Assembly (NCBI GenBank): GCA_013397935.1
Contig: VZRN01001778.1
Coordinates: forward strand, 619,581-683,580
Length of the DNA stretch: 64,000 nt
DNA from: Dasyornis broadbenti
Lineage: Eukaryota; Chordata; Aves; Passeriformes; Dasyornithidae
Direction of reading: 5' to 3'
The notes under the pieces are model-generated. The model was not told where the DNA came from, made no database searches, and saw only the letters and a list, made by a program, of their open reading frames with translations. How positions within the stretch are numbered: the first letter of the stretch is position 1; every line of letters starts with the position of its first letter. Below, one piece after another: positions 50,501 to 61,560 of the stretch. A program made the position numbers and the translations under genes.

Positions 50501-53500
50501 GGCTCTGCTGTGGAAGCACAAGACGTGGTGGTTGCCAGTATCTGTTGGTTCATGAATCTAGCAGATTATTTTAAACTTCTGGAGAAGAGGAACAGGAGGA
50601 GGCAGATACCAAGAGTCGCTTTCTCTGGTCAAGTCTGGTACGGTGGTGGCTGACCAGAGACCAGTAGCAGCAACAGCAGGTTTGCCTATGTGTCCAAGGC
50701 ATCCAAGCCTGTCAAACACATAGTGAAAATATAACAAAAAATAAAGATTCCAACTCATTTACTGGTTCATGCATATGTTATTGCCAAAAGAAAAGAACCT
50801 TCCTCCCAAATGTCAAGAAATCTTTAACTAGAGGAGTCAGAAACCGTGGAGGAACAACGTACAACTGACTTCAGTAAAAACCAATTTCCTAACTGGTTAT
50901 ATTAGTAAAGAAGTCTGCCAACGAAATTCATACTGTGTGAATGAGCAAAGCTATTTTGCTGTGAAATGAGAAATAAATCTTAAATGAAATGGTATCAGGT
51001 GACTTAAAGATGATTTAAATGTACAAGCTTTAAAACGGAATAAACTTTGAAAGTGGTTTTGAAATACCTGAAAACAGACCAGAGAGATGGTTAGGAAGAC
51101 AGGCAGATCTTTCAGATTACCTTCTGCTATTAATCATTCAACTTTCAGCCTCTTTCAAACATGAGCTCTTAAACAAACTCAGTCATAAATGGACCAGAAA
51201 ATACAAAGCAAAGAAAACAGATAGAGTAACTGGCTTTGTTTTCTCCTTGGCAGGCTGTATTTCAGTGGTGATTTAACTGGTTAAAATACCACCAGACTGG
51301 CATCCGAGGGAACTGGTGGAATTTCTTTGTGTGTAAGACATTTCTGAAATAAGGAATCTGTAAATTAACAGAAATAAGTAATAAATCTCTGAAGTAAGGA
51401 ATGTATACCAGATTCTAGGTATTGGCCTTCTACCAGGTATTACCACCTGCAGAAGATTCGACCCCAGCTGACCACCTGACCAAGCCAAGATGACTGCGTA
51501 AATCTTTGTGATTAGCTGAAAGCTGTGTACAGAGATGGACCTTTTGGGGGACAGAGGTAAGTAATTAGTAGGTGTTTTGGAAAAGGTGGCTCTTGTTTCT
51601 CTCCTATCCAGTGACAATATTATCTTTTCAATGGTCATTTTTAGTCCTCAGAGACCACACAGGAGGAGGACTTCTGTGGGTTTTTAAAAGATGTAATTTC
51701 TTCATGTGCCTTGGAGAGGACACTTGCTGATGAATGGAATAAAAGGAATGTGTCTACAAACAGACTGTGTGAGTCTGCCTATAGATAAGACCAGAGACTG
51801 ACAGATGACATAAGCAATGGGAGCAACCTTTCAGAAGAATGTTACTGATTGACACAGAATGCTCAACTAAGGCCCCTGTTAAATTCCTGAATTTGAAGAA
51901 GAACAGAGATAGAAAAAAAATGGAAGAGTGCATATTAGAGGGGGGCATTTAGTAGGAAATCAGGGAAGTCTGTACCTTCCAAGTACCTTAGCCAATGGGG
52001 AAAGGGAGAGGACGATGCAGCCAGGAAACTAGAATGAAAAGGAGGCAGTGTCCTCCTACAATTTGAGAGACCCCGGGAGAAATGCCCCGTGGCCTTTCCC
52101 CGCATCCGAATAAAGATACAGGATGCCTCTATCTCCTTTTCAGACATAAACCTCTGGCATTGTGAATTTTTCTGCACACTGAGGTAATGAAAGATGTATT
52201 TTTCACCAAAGGTAAGCAGTCACTACAGACACATAATAAAAGTTCTGAAGGATGTACTTTTACAATAAACTTTGAATGCAAGCTTAGATGAACTTCTTCA
52301 TGGTGGTACACTTGTGAACCAGGGAAAATACACCCATCCTTAATTTAAAAGGAACGAAGGAGAAGAGGAAGCTCATCTTTGCTATTAACCTTTCAACAAG
52401 TTTTTTTTGCTTTCTGAAACCATAATGGATTTCAAACTACTTCCACTCTTGGTCACGGAGAAATACTTTCCCTTTAGAATTTACCAAATTTCCCCCTAGG
52501 CCTGACAGGAGCTACATTCCTTGTAATAATATCCTCTACTTGGACATGTCCCTGAAGAGAAATTTTGTTAACACTCATCTTTTTGAAGATGCACACATTT
52601 TGCCACAGTATATTGGCTGACTTGAAAGCAGCTTTCAAAGAGCATTCACCCTGCTTGCCACAGTGGTTTGTAAAATGCAAGAGTCAAAAGGAGTGTCTCT
52701 ATTCACTTCATATTAATTCCTTCAGCTAGGGACAATTAACAGTTGTTCCCACAACTCAGCAGACTTTGGTGCAACGTGTTCTTTCAGGTACATTTCCCAT
52801 GTTTTGTACAGCAGAAGAACCAAATAACTGGTTGATTTTTGTTTAGGTTGTTTTTTTTTTTTTTTTTTGGTTTTTTTTTTTTTTTTTTTTTTTTTTAATA
52901 ATACTTTTTTCTTACCCTGGCTGTGGATAAGCTCCTCCATCTGCAGAACCGTTCAACAAGACGTGTATCACCCCAGAGCTGTGCTGTGCATACTGTAATA
53001 GATAAACAATGTTTTTCAGAACTCACAGATTTGTCACGACTCAGTATTTCATTGCAAACAGCAATGACCAAGGAAAGACTTTTATCATGAAGAATATCAG
53101 AACTGCAAAAATAATACTAGTCTAGCACCCTAGCAGGTCACTGCAGTAAAAAGGACAGGAACCCATCAGGCCATGGTTTAATTCAATGAATCTTTTCAAA
53201 CTGTTTCTCACATCTATAAATAGTTTCTTCAGCACAAGAAGAAAGCATTTTGGCATTCTCTGTTGAGTTTGATCTGTGAGTAAATGGTTTTCAGCAAGGC
53301 TGTCAAATGTCACTTAGGACCTGTAATCTGTAGAAAATCAGTGTGCTTATTGTGCTTAGTATATGCTTTATATTAGCAAAGCTAACACAGAATATTAACA
53401 CATTATCTAGCTAAGGTGAAAGTTAGGTTCTTCTTGATAGAACAGTGCAGCCAGTCTAAAATAGTGTATTCATATCAGAGGAAACAATCCAGCACAATTA

Positions 53501-56500
53501 CAGGTTTAAATCTGTTTTGAACTGGCAATGTTTTTCCAAACCACCCTGGACACACTCGCAGATGTATGAAGTCAGTACTAATACACTATTTACAGTGATT
53601 GAGGCCATCCTCCAGAAAGATTCCACTGCATTGTTTTCACATTCCATTGTGGTAGGGCAGGATTCATAGTCCAGTCCTGTAGGAAGGCATATGATTTGTG
53701 CTATTAGAGAGGTGATAATGGCTGTAAAAAGTGACTTTAGAAAGTAACTAAATATATTTGTGCATTACTCACTGAACCCATAAGACAGTTTGACATAGCA
53801 CTGAAAGCTGACTGTAGTATTTTTTCAATAATTTTCTATCCCTTGTAGTTTACACAAACAGTGACATTCTGTGGATTCAGTAATTTGGCTGAAATGGATC
53901 TAACTCTATTCCTGGGATGCAGAGAGCTCCAGGTTCAGATGATTGAGAAAGAGGTTTATCTCCACTGCAGCACCATTTAGATTTCACTGTGTACTCCCCT
54001 GACTGCAGTGTTAAATATTCACACGACACAAGAGAGAATGAGACAGTGAAGCTATCCCTGATTTTTCATGGGGTAAGAGAAAATTTAGTTTCTCCAGAAC
54101 ACAGCAGTTGCTCTCCATAATGGTTTTACAGACAAATGTCTAATATAGCATCCATCGTCTTACCAGGGCTGTCTGCCTGCCCACACCAGTTTAGAAAATC
54201 TCCAACGAAGCCAAACAGAGTATCACCCAGAGACATGTAGCGACGTCCTCTGGCAGCAAAGCTATTGACTAGGAGCTGATTATTTTCCCAGAAGAGAGAC
54301 TATATAAAAATAGGAAAAAGCGACATAGAAAAGAAATGTACCAACACTTGGGTGTGGACAAAATGAGATTATGGGGTGTTGAAAACAGTTTAGAATATGT
54401 TTCGGTATTTCTTTCAAAATCAAACTAATAACCAGAAACGTTAGCAATTTGTTTAAAGGAACAAAGGTTTTTATTTTACAGAGGTGTAAATTCTGATGAC
54501 AAGAGACTTGAGGGACACTAATAATTTGATGAGAAGGGATATAGACTTATTTTAAATACAGTTAGGCCTAGCCTTGCCTGTCTCAACAGACAAATTTAGG
54601 GGAAGGAGGAAAAAAGGAAGATATTTATAAGCCAGATATATGTTACCAGAAATCTCTCACATTGCTATGTTAGCTTTGGTGTGAAAAAAATTATACATTT
54701 AGATGTTATTTCTGTGTTTGTGGAACTATTCATAAATTAAATTATGTTGACAGCAGTATTTGTTGGTTTAGCTTGTATCATTTAGAAATGAGGAATAATT
54801 GTGCTAGACGAAAAACTGCTTTAAAGCACAATATGTCTTGTGCACTTCCACAGTTCTTTGCAATTGCCAGCACATCAAACCTTTCCTGTTCTCTGGCATA
54901 GAACAATGTCCTCTCTCATTTCTGCTTTTGCTTGTTCAATGTGTCAATGTTTAACATGTCATTGTCATGACATGAGGAGTAAAAGCAAATGATAGCAGGC
55001 ACAGCCTTTTGCAGGCAGAGCACCTAACTAGAGGAAAAGTAGAAATTCAGGGACTATGGCAGAGCTCCCAGCACAGCAGGAAAAACAGGGGATCTCTGTA
55101 GTATGGAGAGAGATATTGCTGAGAAGTTACTGCATAAAATAAATGGAGCCAAACACATTGAAACATGCTATCAAGTCTGAATCTAGTTTATAAACTACAG
55201 AGGGGACAAAAAGAATGACTCACAAATCAGCCACAGAATGACTTGTCAGTGTCACGGAAAATCTGGTGTATGTCACAGGGCAGTTAACATAAAAATCATT
55301 ACCTTGTTAGGTGGAATCGTGTGCAATGACAGGTTGATAAATAATGCATAATCCTTAGGTAGAATGCTGCAAGGATCCTTGTTAATAAATGCATTTTTAA
55401 ACGCTTCCCATATCTGTGAACAATTCTTCTCACTGTAATCATTGAAACAAACAAATAGAAAAACTTTTTCAAAGCAAAGCAAGGAAGTTGTTTGTTCTTA
55501 ACTCCTTCAAATACCCAAATTAAAATCCCTCTAAGGTTAAGGCAGAAAACTGAAGTCAGGGTGGTAAAAAACTTGTAGCTCAGGAAGAGCACAGAGATCT
55601 TGTCTTCTCAGTCATAACTGCAGCAGATAAGGAAGAAGCAAGGAAAGTGGCAAGGACAATATTAGCATTTACAGTGTGGAATTAGAAATACATTATGATT
55701 CAATAAAAATCTTAGTAGGTATGGTATAGACAGTGAATTTGCTATCCAGCACTGTACAAATACTGAAGCAAAAGCTTTCTTTGAAATTTTCCCGATTCAA
55801 AAAGCCATTTCAAATAAACCACAGCTAAAGATCCAAAACTGCTGGAATGCATGATCACTCTTAAAATGTCAAATTCAAGTGCAGGATGAGTTGCTAAAAA
55901 GTTTCGATGGTAGAATAATGACTTTGACAAAGAGATGCCTTCTGTTTCTAGGCCCTAGGACTGTGCAGCTTTATGATGCTGGAATGAGTACAGTGACCAG
56001 GGACTGTGTGGGACACATGCTGTCATTGTGCAGTAGCCACAAGAACTACAAGAATATTCTTAGCATTCAACACTTCAAGTGCTTGTGAAAGGAGGCTTGA
56101 AATAAGATGCTAGGCTTTGCACTCCAACATTTCCCTTCTGCCAGCTCTGTCTTGGGGACAATAACCTCTGTGGAGGGATAAGACAGGCTATCTACAGATG
56201 GAAGTCTCCTATCTCTTTGGATTTTCAGGATCTCACCTGACATAGCTCTGAGCCTGCCTGAAGTAATTAGGAAGGGAATTCCTACTTTCACCACTTTTTC
56301 ACAATATCTTCCCCACATAACGCTGTGACAATGTCTATGCCAGGAACACTCTGCACAACAAAATAATTATATTATGTGCAAACAGCCTTTCTAACATGAA
56401 CTGCTGTCATTGCAAAGCTCTAGCTTGAACAATAGTAGTCCTGATAAGTAAACCAAACTTTGCCATTACAGTATTTTGCTCATTTAATATCATCCATAAA

Positions 56501-59367
56501 CAGCACGGTTTCTGCTGCTACAGGTTCATTAAGGACCCGGAGTGTCACAGACACTTTCAAGGACCCCTTGTGATGACCTATGCAGGAAACAGACCACAAT
56601 TTTTCTTCCAGTAATCTCTGGTCATGCTTCTGGCAACTATATAAACATTCCCTATATACTGTAATCAGATAGGGATTTTGACCTGAAAATTTTCAGTGAT
56701 GCAATATGATCCTTGATCAGTAGTTCTAAGGTTTAAATAGACTTACTTTATAAAAGGATTTGCACCCTATTTCTGATTTATGCTTTATAAAATATAAATA
56801 CTTTAGTTATACTTTAGCTTCTGACAATTGTATATACTTGCGTTTAATTTTGCTAAAGAGCTTTCTACTTGAAGCACTTATGTTAGTACTTGTAAGTTAT
56901 GATCAACCGAACTTTTAATATCTTTCTTGACAGTTGAATCCATCAGTAATTTGCTGGTTAATTCGCATATTGCTTTTTTTCTTTTTTTTTTTTTCATGAC
57001 TTCCCATCCAGGTTTGTGCAGCTTGTAAATCAAAAGGATTATTCTGCTCTGATACTCAAAACTTCTTGGTTGGCAAACATACTTATTGAAACTACAGGAT
57101 GGGGAAGGACTGCAGTTCTGGACAATTATTCCTTCTAATCTTAGCAGACACTAATAAGTCATATTAGATTAATTTCATACTAGTTAGTTTAAAAAATTGT
57201 TTTCCAATCTTCCATGATATACTACAAATAAACAAATATGGAGGAAAAAAGACTACAGGAACATTTGTATTATATAGCGTACTCCTGTTAGGAAATGTCA
57301 AATATGATCTTCATTAAAATTCCTCACTTCTACATGGCCACAGCATTTTGCAAAATGCCTCTTTTTACTGTGATTTTGCATATTCTGTTTTAACACAGGA
57401 AAATTTTTCTTATGTTCCTATAAACATTTTCATGTTTTAGCTATGTTGCACTTAAAGACATGTTTTTCTATCTTCCTTTATGTTAACAAAGTATTTTTAG
57501 AAAATCTGTGCATAAATTCAGAAGCAAAATCTATCCAGGTGGTCATGCCTCTGTAAAAGCTAGCCAGGGGGCAACTAAGAAACAGACAATGAACAGAAAG
57601 GGCTATAAATAATTAGAATATCTGTTTTGCACCTGTGCAATATGAAATTTCCGTTTTGTTTGGATTACATTATTTGCTTATAGACCTAAGGGAAAGAGAA
57701 AAATCCCCACATTACAGGAAATTGATTGTGCAGCTCTTCTTATAATAATACCATTTTTTATTTAAATTCAGGAAAGTGGTTCTTGTGTCCTGCCTGGCTT
57801 CATGCTATCCTGAGCAAGAATACGTTGATGAACATGTTCAAACGTCTCAATTTTAAAATTATATTGTGAAAATGTCAGCAGAATTCATTAGATCCCAAAA
57901 CTATCATAAACATGATACATATAGAAATGCTTTCCAGAATATTGTATTTATATCTCTAAAATCCCAAATCAGTTAATGATATACTTAACACTTCCACAGT
58001 AATTATCCTCTATGTTACTCATTTTAGCATATTCTGTATTATTATTCATGTCCTGTTTCAGATATAGATGAATGGACATCTGTTAAGTCTTACAGGAGCT
58101 CTACCTATCTAGAGCCCCCTGCAAGACCAGATTACCTACACAACTGTTAATGAAGTTCATGTACTTTATATTTTATATTATATTGTAGGCCTGTAGAAAT
58201 TCACACTTAAAGTTTACTTCCACCTTCCATTGTGACATGTTTATAAATTTCCCAAGCTTGAACTGTTCTGCTGAAATTCAAGTACTGTGTTATTTTCATT
58301 AGGATTATCCTTCCTTCATTAGGAACTTGAAAGAAAATACGTCTTACAAGTTAAGAGTGTTATTGGTCAGAAATATATTGTTTTGCATTTGTTAAAAGCA
58401 ACGATTTGTTTTAAGTCCTCTATCTTCCTCTTTTGTAAGAGGAACTGAAAAAGGGAGGTTGGGGAAATTAGGTGATTATTTGCAATATAATCAAACACTG
58501 TTTAAAACAGCAATTTAGTGGTGCAGGAACCCAGCCAGGTCCCCTCCGCAAATACCTCTTCACACTATTAGGACAACTTTTTAATGGCAGAATGAAGGGC
58601 TGAACTCCAGGAGACTGTCTTTCTTAATTGTTCCTTTTTACTGAAGCCCTGACAATGCAAGGAAGACAGAAAAGTGCTCACTTTAGCAAAGCGTGTGATT
58701 TACCTCCAGTGTAATTAGCACAGCCAGTGAAAGCCCACAGATAATCCTACTTGAGCAGCTGATTTTTCAGGTGGATGAGCTAAACAGTTTCCTTCAGTAC
58801 CACAGGATAGCTATAAAGTGAGGTGTTCCCCTTCTTACATGACCTGACATACAGGCATGACAGGCAAAGCTGGTCTTCCCTGGAGCACTGTGAGATTTGG
58901 TACTTCAAAAACACCATCCCTGTCATTTCTTTGTGGTGTTCTTACACAACAGTAAGGGTGGGGAAAGGGTGGAGAGAGGGGAAAGAAATGTGAAATAAAG
59001 AATTGAACTATTAAAAATCTTGCCTTAACTACACTAATTAAAATATGACATCTGTGAAAGTTAATTTTTTGTTTCCAGACAGCTACAAGCATGTTGGCTT
59101 CAACAGGATCACTTTAAGGGCTAGGAGCATAAAGTCAGGCTTCTCATTAATAACCATTTTGTACAGAGCATAAAAAACTAATCCAGAAAGAAGCAAAACT
59201 TACCCAACAGCAGGGTTCACAATTCTAATATAATCATAGCATCTTCCAATGACAATACTTTCCAGATTTTGAGTTGTACCTTCGCCTTTCCACTTCCTTC
59301 CCTGCACTCCTGAGAAGCTGTTCATAAACAGAACAGAGACAAGTGAAAGAGGCAAAAAAAGGCTCAT
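44425..59367 (-). CDS. BST1: BST1 (CD157), GPI-anchored ADP-ribosyl cyclase family member (whole gene, 9 coding exons)
   Basis: The nine minus-strand coding exons are 59204-59367, 55303-55432, 54164-54299, 53594-53676, 52916-52992, 49706-49798, 48130-48216, 47604-47663 and 44425-44539. They join in frame to 945 nt, or 314 aa (human BST1 is 318 aa). Residues 1-23 or so form a signal peptide. The Rib_hydrolase domain spans about 31-276. Residues 278-314 form a GPI signal: a small/polar stretch SSDRGGS, then the hydrophobic tail LMFVSFAGFLFRFALVY. There are ten cysteines and no CD38-type Cys119/Cys201 pair, as in mammalian BST1. Trp102, Asp124, Asp132, Trp165 and Glu203 sit at active-site positions; the position of CD38 Glu146 is Gly123. 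The family role is a surface NAD-consuming ectoenzyme and adhesion receptor on myeloid and stromal cells. Identity is secure and activity is inferred. Confidence 0.96.
47604..47663 (-). CDS. BST1: BST1 coding exon 8
   Basis: The exon is 60 nt. It completes Lys257, then SVMFLLCLDNPDDSKCALP and two bases (TC) of Ser277. The acceptor is tatattttcacag and the donor a perfect GTAAGT. Read-through into the intron gives TCG TAA, an immediate stop, so an unspliced transcript would end here without the GPI tail. Confidence 0.92.
48130..48216 (-). CDS. BST1: BST1 coding exon 7
   Basis: The exon is 87 nt. It completes Lys228, then DSCGINSVKTLETRLKTLGY and DVTCTDNY, ending with two bases of Lys257. The acceptor is ccttcctcacag and the donor GTAAGT. 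It contains the Cys231/Cys252 pair. Confidence 0.96.
49706..49798 (-). CDS. BST1: BST1 coding exon 6 (Glu203)
   Basis: The exon is 93 nt. It completes Gly197 and then encodes FFADYEIPNLQKDNISEI to DDIEGPD; FFADYEIPNLQK is identical to human BST1. The acceptor used is cttgaatcag before seven T bases. The AG in ttgcag eight bases further in would break the frame. The donor is GTAAGT. Glu203 matches the catalytic glutamate (CD38 E226). Confidence 0.95.
51670..52178 (+). mobile_element. Probable solo LTR of an endogenous retrovirus in BST1 intron 5
   Basis: The segment has LTR-like architecture on the + strand: a CCAAT box at 51992-51996, a GC-rich stretch around 52068-52105, AATAAA at 52109-52114, and an end in TGCACA at about 52173-52178. 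The 5' boundary is a guess at a TGTGGG start near 51674. I could not find a convincing target-site duplication, and no internal retroviral genes accompany it. It is antisense to BST1. Confidence 0.4.
52851..52896. repeat. T18-GG-T26 homopolymer tract in BST1 intron 5
   Basis: A run of 18 T, two G and 26 T on the + strand. On the BST1 strand it is A26-CC-A18, starting 20 bases after the exon 5 splice donor. Confidence 0.97.
52916..52992 (-). CDS. BST1: BST1 coding exon 5
   Basis: The exon is 77 nt, residues 172-196 plus two bases, encoding YAQHSSGVIHVLLNGS (Asn185 sequon) and GAYPQP. The acceptor is tctattacag and the donor GTAAGA. The usual MLNGS is LLNGS here. Twenty bases into the following intron lies a long A-rich tract on the transcribed strand. 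Confidence 0.95.
53594..53676 (-). CDS. BST1: BST1 coding exon 4
   Basis: The exon is 83 nt. It completes Gly144 and then encodes LDYESCPTTMECENNAVES and FWRMASIT (145-171) with Trp165. The acceptor is ccttcctacag and the donor GTAAAT. It is very close to human BST1 LDYQSCPTSEDCENNPVDSF. Confidence 0.96.
54164..54299 (-). CDS. BST1: BST1 coding exon 3
   Basis: The exon is 136 nt, residues 99-143 plus one base. It encodes SLFWENNQLLVNSF (Trp102) and SLGDTLFGFVGDFLNWCG. The catalytic Glu of CD38 TLEDTL is Gly123 here; human BST1 has Ser in PLSDVL. The acceptor is tttttatatag and the donor GTAAGA. Confidence 0.96.
55303..55432 (-). CDS. BST1: BST1 coding exon 2
   Basis: The exon is 130 nt. The first base completes Gly55, then 43 codons (56-98) run EKNCSQIWEAFKNAF to HTIPPNK and include the FINLS sequon (Asn88), as in human BST1. 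The acceptor is tgattacag and the donor GTAATG. The PCNK cysteine of CD38 is PPNK here. Confidence 0.97.
59204..59367 (-). CDS. BST1: BST1 coding exon 1 (signal peptide)
   Basis: The ATG is at 59367-59365 with A at -3. The exon gives 54 codons plus GG before the donor GTAAGT. The leader MSLFLPLSLVSVLFMNSFSG is followed by WKGEGTTQNLESIVIGRC, close to human BST1 WRGEGTSAHLRDIFLGRC. The frame is open upstream but has no ATG before a stop. A strong splice acceptor at 59395-59396 suggests this exon starts at 59394 and is not the first exon of the transcript. Confidence 0.93.
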
Positions 59368-59394
59368 GATTATGAATTTTTGACAATCCAAGTT

Positions 59395-59415
59395 CTTAAA
59401 AGAAAAAAAAGAGGA
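59395..59415 (-). promoter_or_regulatory. Strong 3' splice site just upstream of the BST1 start codon
   Basis: Reading the minus strand, a pyrimidine tract of the form cctcttttttttcttttaag ends with AG at 59396-59395. That is 27 nt before the BST1 ATG. This looks like a real acceptor, implying at least one upstream, probably non-coding, exon. Confidence 0.6.
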
Positions 59416-60296
59416 ATAAAAAATAGGACAGTTCAATGACACAATTTAAATGGAAACCTGCAGTCTTAAAGTTTAATATTATCAGTACTAGCTACAGCTC
59501 TGTACACAAAAGACAGAGGCGGAAAAATAAAGCTTGCTGGGAACTATAACCTAACTGTTTCCTGGAACGATTGCAGCACAGGGATACATCACTTCCTTGT
59601 ATCTAAACTATTCCTCTCTTCAGAAAAAAAGAAAAAAGACTTTTAAGGCCACCTGGTGATAACCGAGGAGAATTGCAGCATATTTTTGTAAAGGAAGGAA
59701 AAAAAACCCTTACCACTTGAGTACTTAGGATGCCTTTGGTTCACTTAATACTCATTGCTGTGCTACACCTTCCTAAACCATCAAGTGCTTGCAAGCAACG
59801 TTTTAAACCACTTTCTTTTAATTTTAAAACGACTATACTTTTTGCACTATTTCTCTAATGGCTGGGGAAAAAATGCTGAAATACATATCAAGAACAGTAA
59901 CAAAAATCTAAAATATGCAGGTACAGCAATGATAGAGTAAATATCCAAGTCCTCAAGTTATCTTGTATCACTTGTAGGGGCAACATTAGTCAGCTGTTTT
60001 TCCATCTCTCCCCTGGATACTGACAGTGAAATTTTGGTGTGATGATATGTGCATCATGTCTTTGTGGAAAAAAAAAACTGCCTTGCAGTCATGAATCAAT
60101 CATAATGAGAAATGTAAGGACTTAACTTATATCCTGTGCACTGAGCAAATGTCTTCAACTTCTGCTGCCATTCTCCTCCAGGTTCTTTTCCCTAAGTACA
60201 CTGTTAAAAAATCAAATGGCACCAATCAAGCTAATCTTCAGAATGAAAATTCTGTGGTATTTACTGATACAAACACAACCACACTATTCTTTTCCC

Positions 60297-60299
<3 letters not shown>

Positions 60300-60337
<38 letters not shown>
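60300..60337. repeat. A38 homopolymer tract
   Basis: An uninterrupted run of 38 A on the + strand lies about 930 bp upstream of the BST1 start. It could be a microsatellite or the tail of an unrecognised retrocopy; the sequence before it matches nothing I recognise. Confidence 0.95.
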
Positions 60338-60339
<2 letters not shown>

Positions 60340-61299
60340 CAACCTCTGAGCGTTTTGTTTATGGAGTCACATTTCTGAGGAGCATGCTGGTTCTTTTCTT
60401 TCTATTAAGTGTCTGTACCTCAGATATATATTACTTGTGTATTTGTTTGTGTAGTGTCACACTTACATTGATGCACTGGTACTCAGCAGGTGGATTTTGC
60501 TAAGGGAAAAATCTTGCTAATCATAGAATAAATTGCTGATGATAAATTTCTGCTGTAAATGTGATCAAAAGATAACCCATTGGTTTGCTTCATGCAGCAT
60601 GCTGAGTCTTCAGGAAAGCCAAATTTACTCAGAAATGGATATGCAATGTTGTGCTTGATATGGTGGAGAAACAGGAAATTATGTACTTTACTCCTGCTAC
60701 TTCTCTAATTTTTTTCTTCCTATTTCTCTTCCTAACCTCTCTATGTCCATGCTGATACAGTACCTGCACATTAATCAAATGGTTTCAAGCCACTACTTTG
60801 GATTCAGAGAGTGCAATAGTCCACGGAAGTCACTGACAATTTTCTTTTTTTATCACCTTGGCTGCAACAAAATTTTGCTCAGTAGTTTCAAGGTCTAACA
60901 GAAACCAGAGGCATCACTAATGTGATCTTCTATACAGAAATGTGCAGAAATTGTCATTGATTTTTGTATCAAGGCTAAAACTTTTGCTTAAAATATACAG
61001 TATAAGTTAAGAAGTCATAAAGACAGATACTGAGTTTTTCTCCAAGTATACACTAGGTTATGATGCAGCATCTTGGGGAAGAAGGTGTGGGTTCACTAAA
61101 AGATAGACAACCTGTCAAAACATCCCAGAGGAATTGGATCCAAGAGCTGCTGGGATCCCCATTTCAACCCCTGTCAAACTTCCTTTCCCCACTGGCCACT
61201 TCTAGAAACACAGCAACAGACCAGAAGGGCCTCTGACCTGACTCAGCGCAGCTATTTCTAATTTATATTCTTAGTTTTGCTTTAAATGCTTCACATGAT

Positions 61300-61560
61300 G
61301 GCTAAACTAATACACCCCCAGGGAAATTGTTCCAGTGGTTTGATAGCCTTGAGAGTCAAACCTGAGCTCTGTCCTGAACTGGTCTACTTTTAGCTTCCAA
61401 TCATTGAATCTCATGGGGTCTTTTTCTGTTACACTAATGATGAATCCATCCTCAGAATCTTCTCTCCATGTAAATTCTTGTTAAAAATTGCTGTGCTTCC
61501 CCTTAAACTAGTCTATGAAAATTCAGTATTTTAATCCCATTATCAGGTAATTTCTCTTGT
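61300..61560 (-). mobile_element. Ancient CR1/L3-like LINE fragment upstream of BST1
   Basis: The segment contains GGGAAATTGTTCCAGTGGTT, TTTTAGCTTCCAATCATTGA and ATCTCATGGGGTCTTTTTCT, resembling old amniote CR1/L3 repeats shared by birds, crocodilians and turtles. Divergence is high, so family assignment is tentative. Confidence 0.5.
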
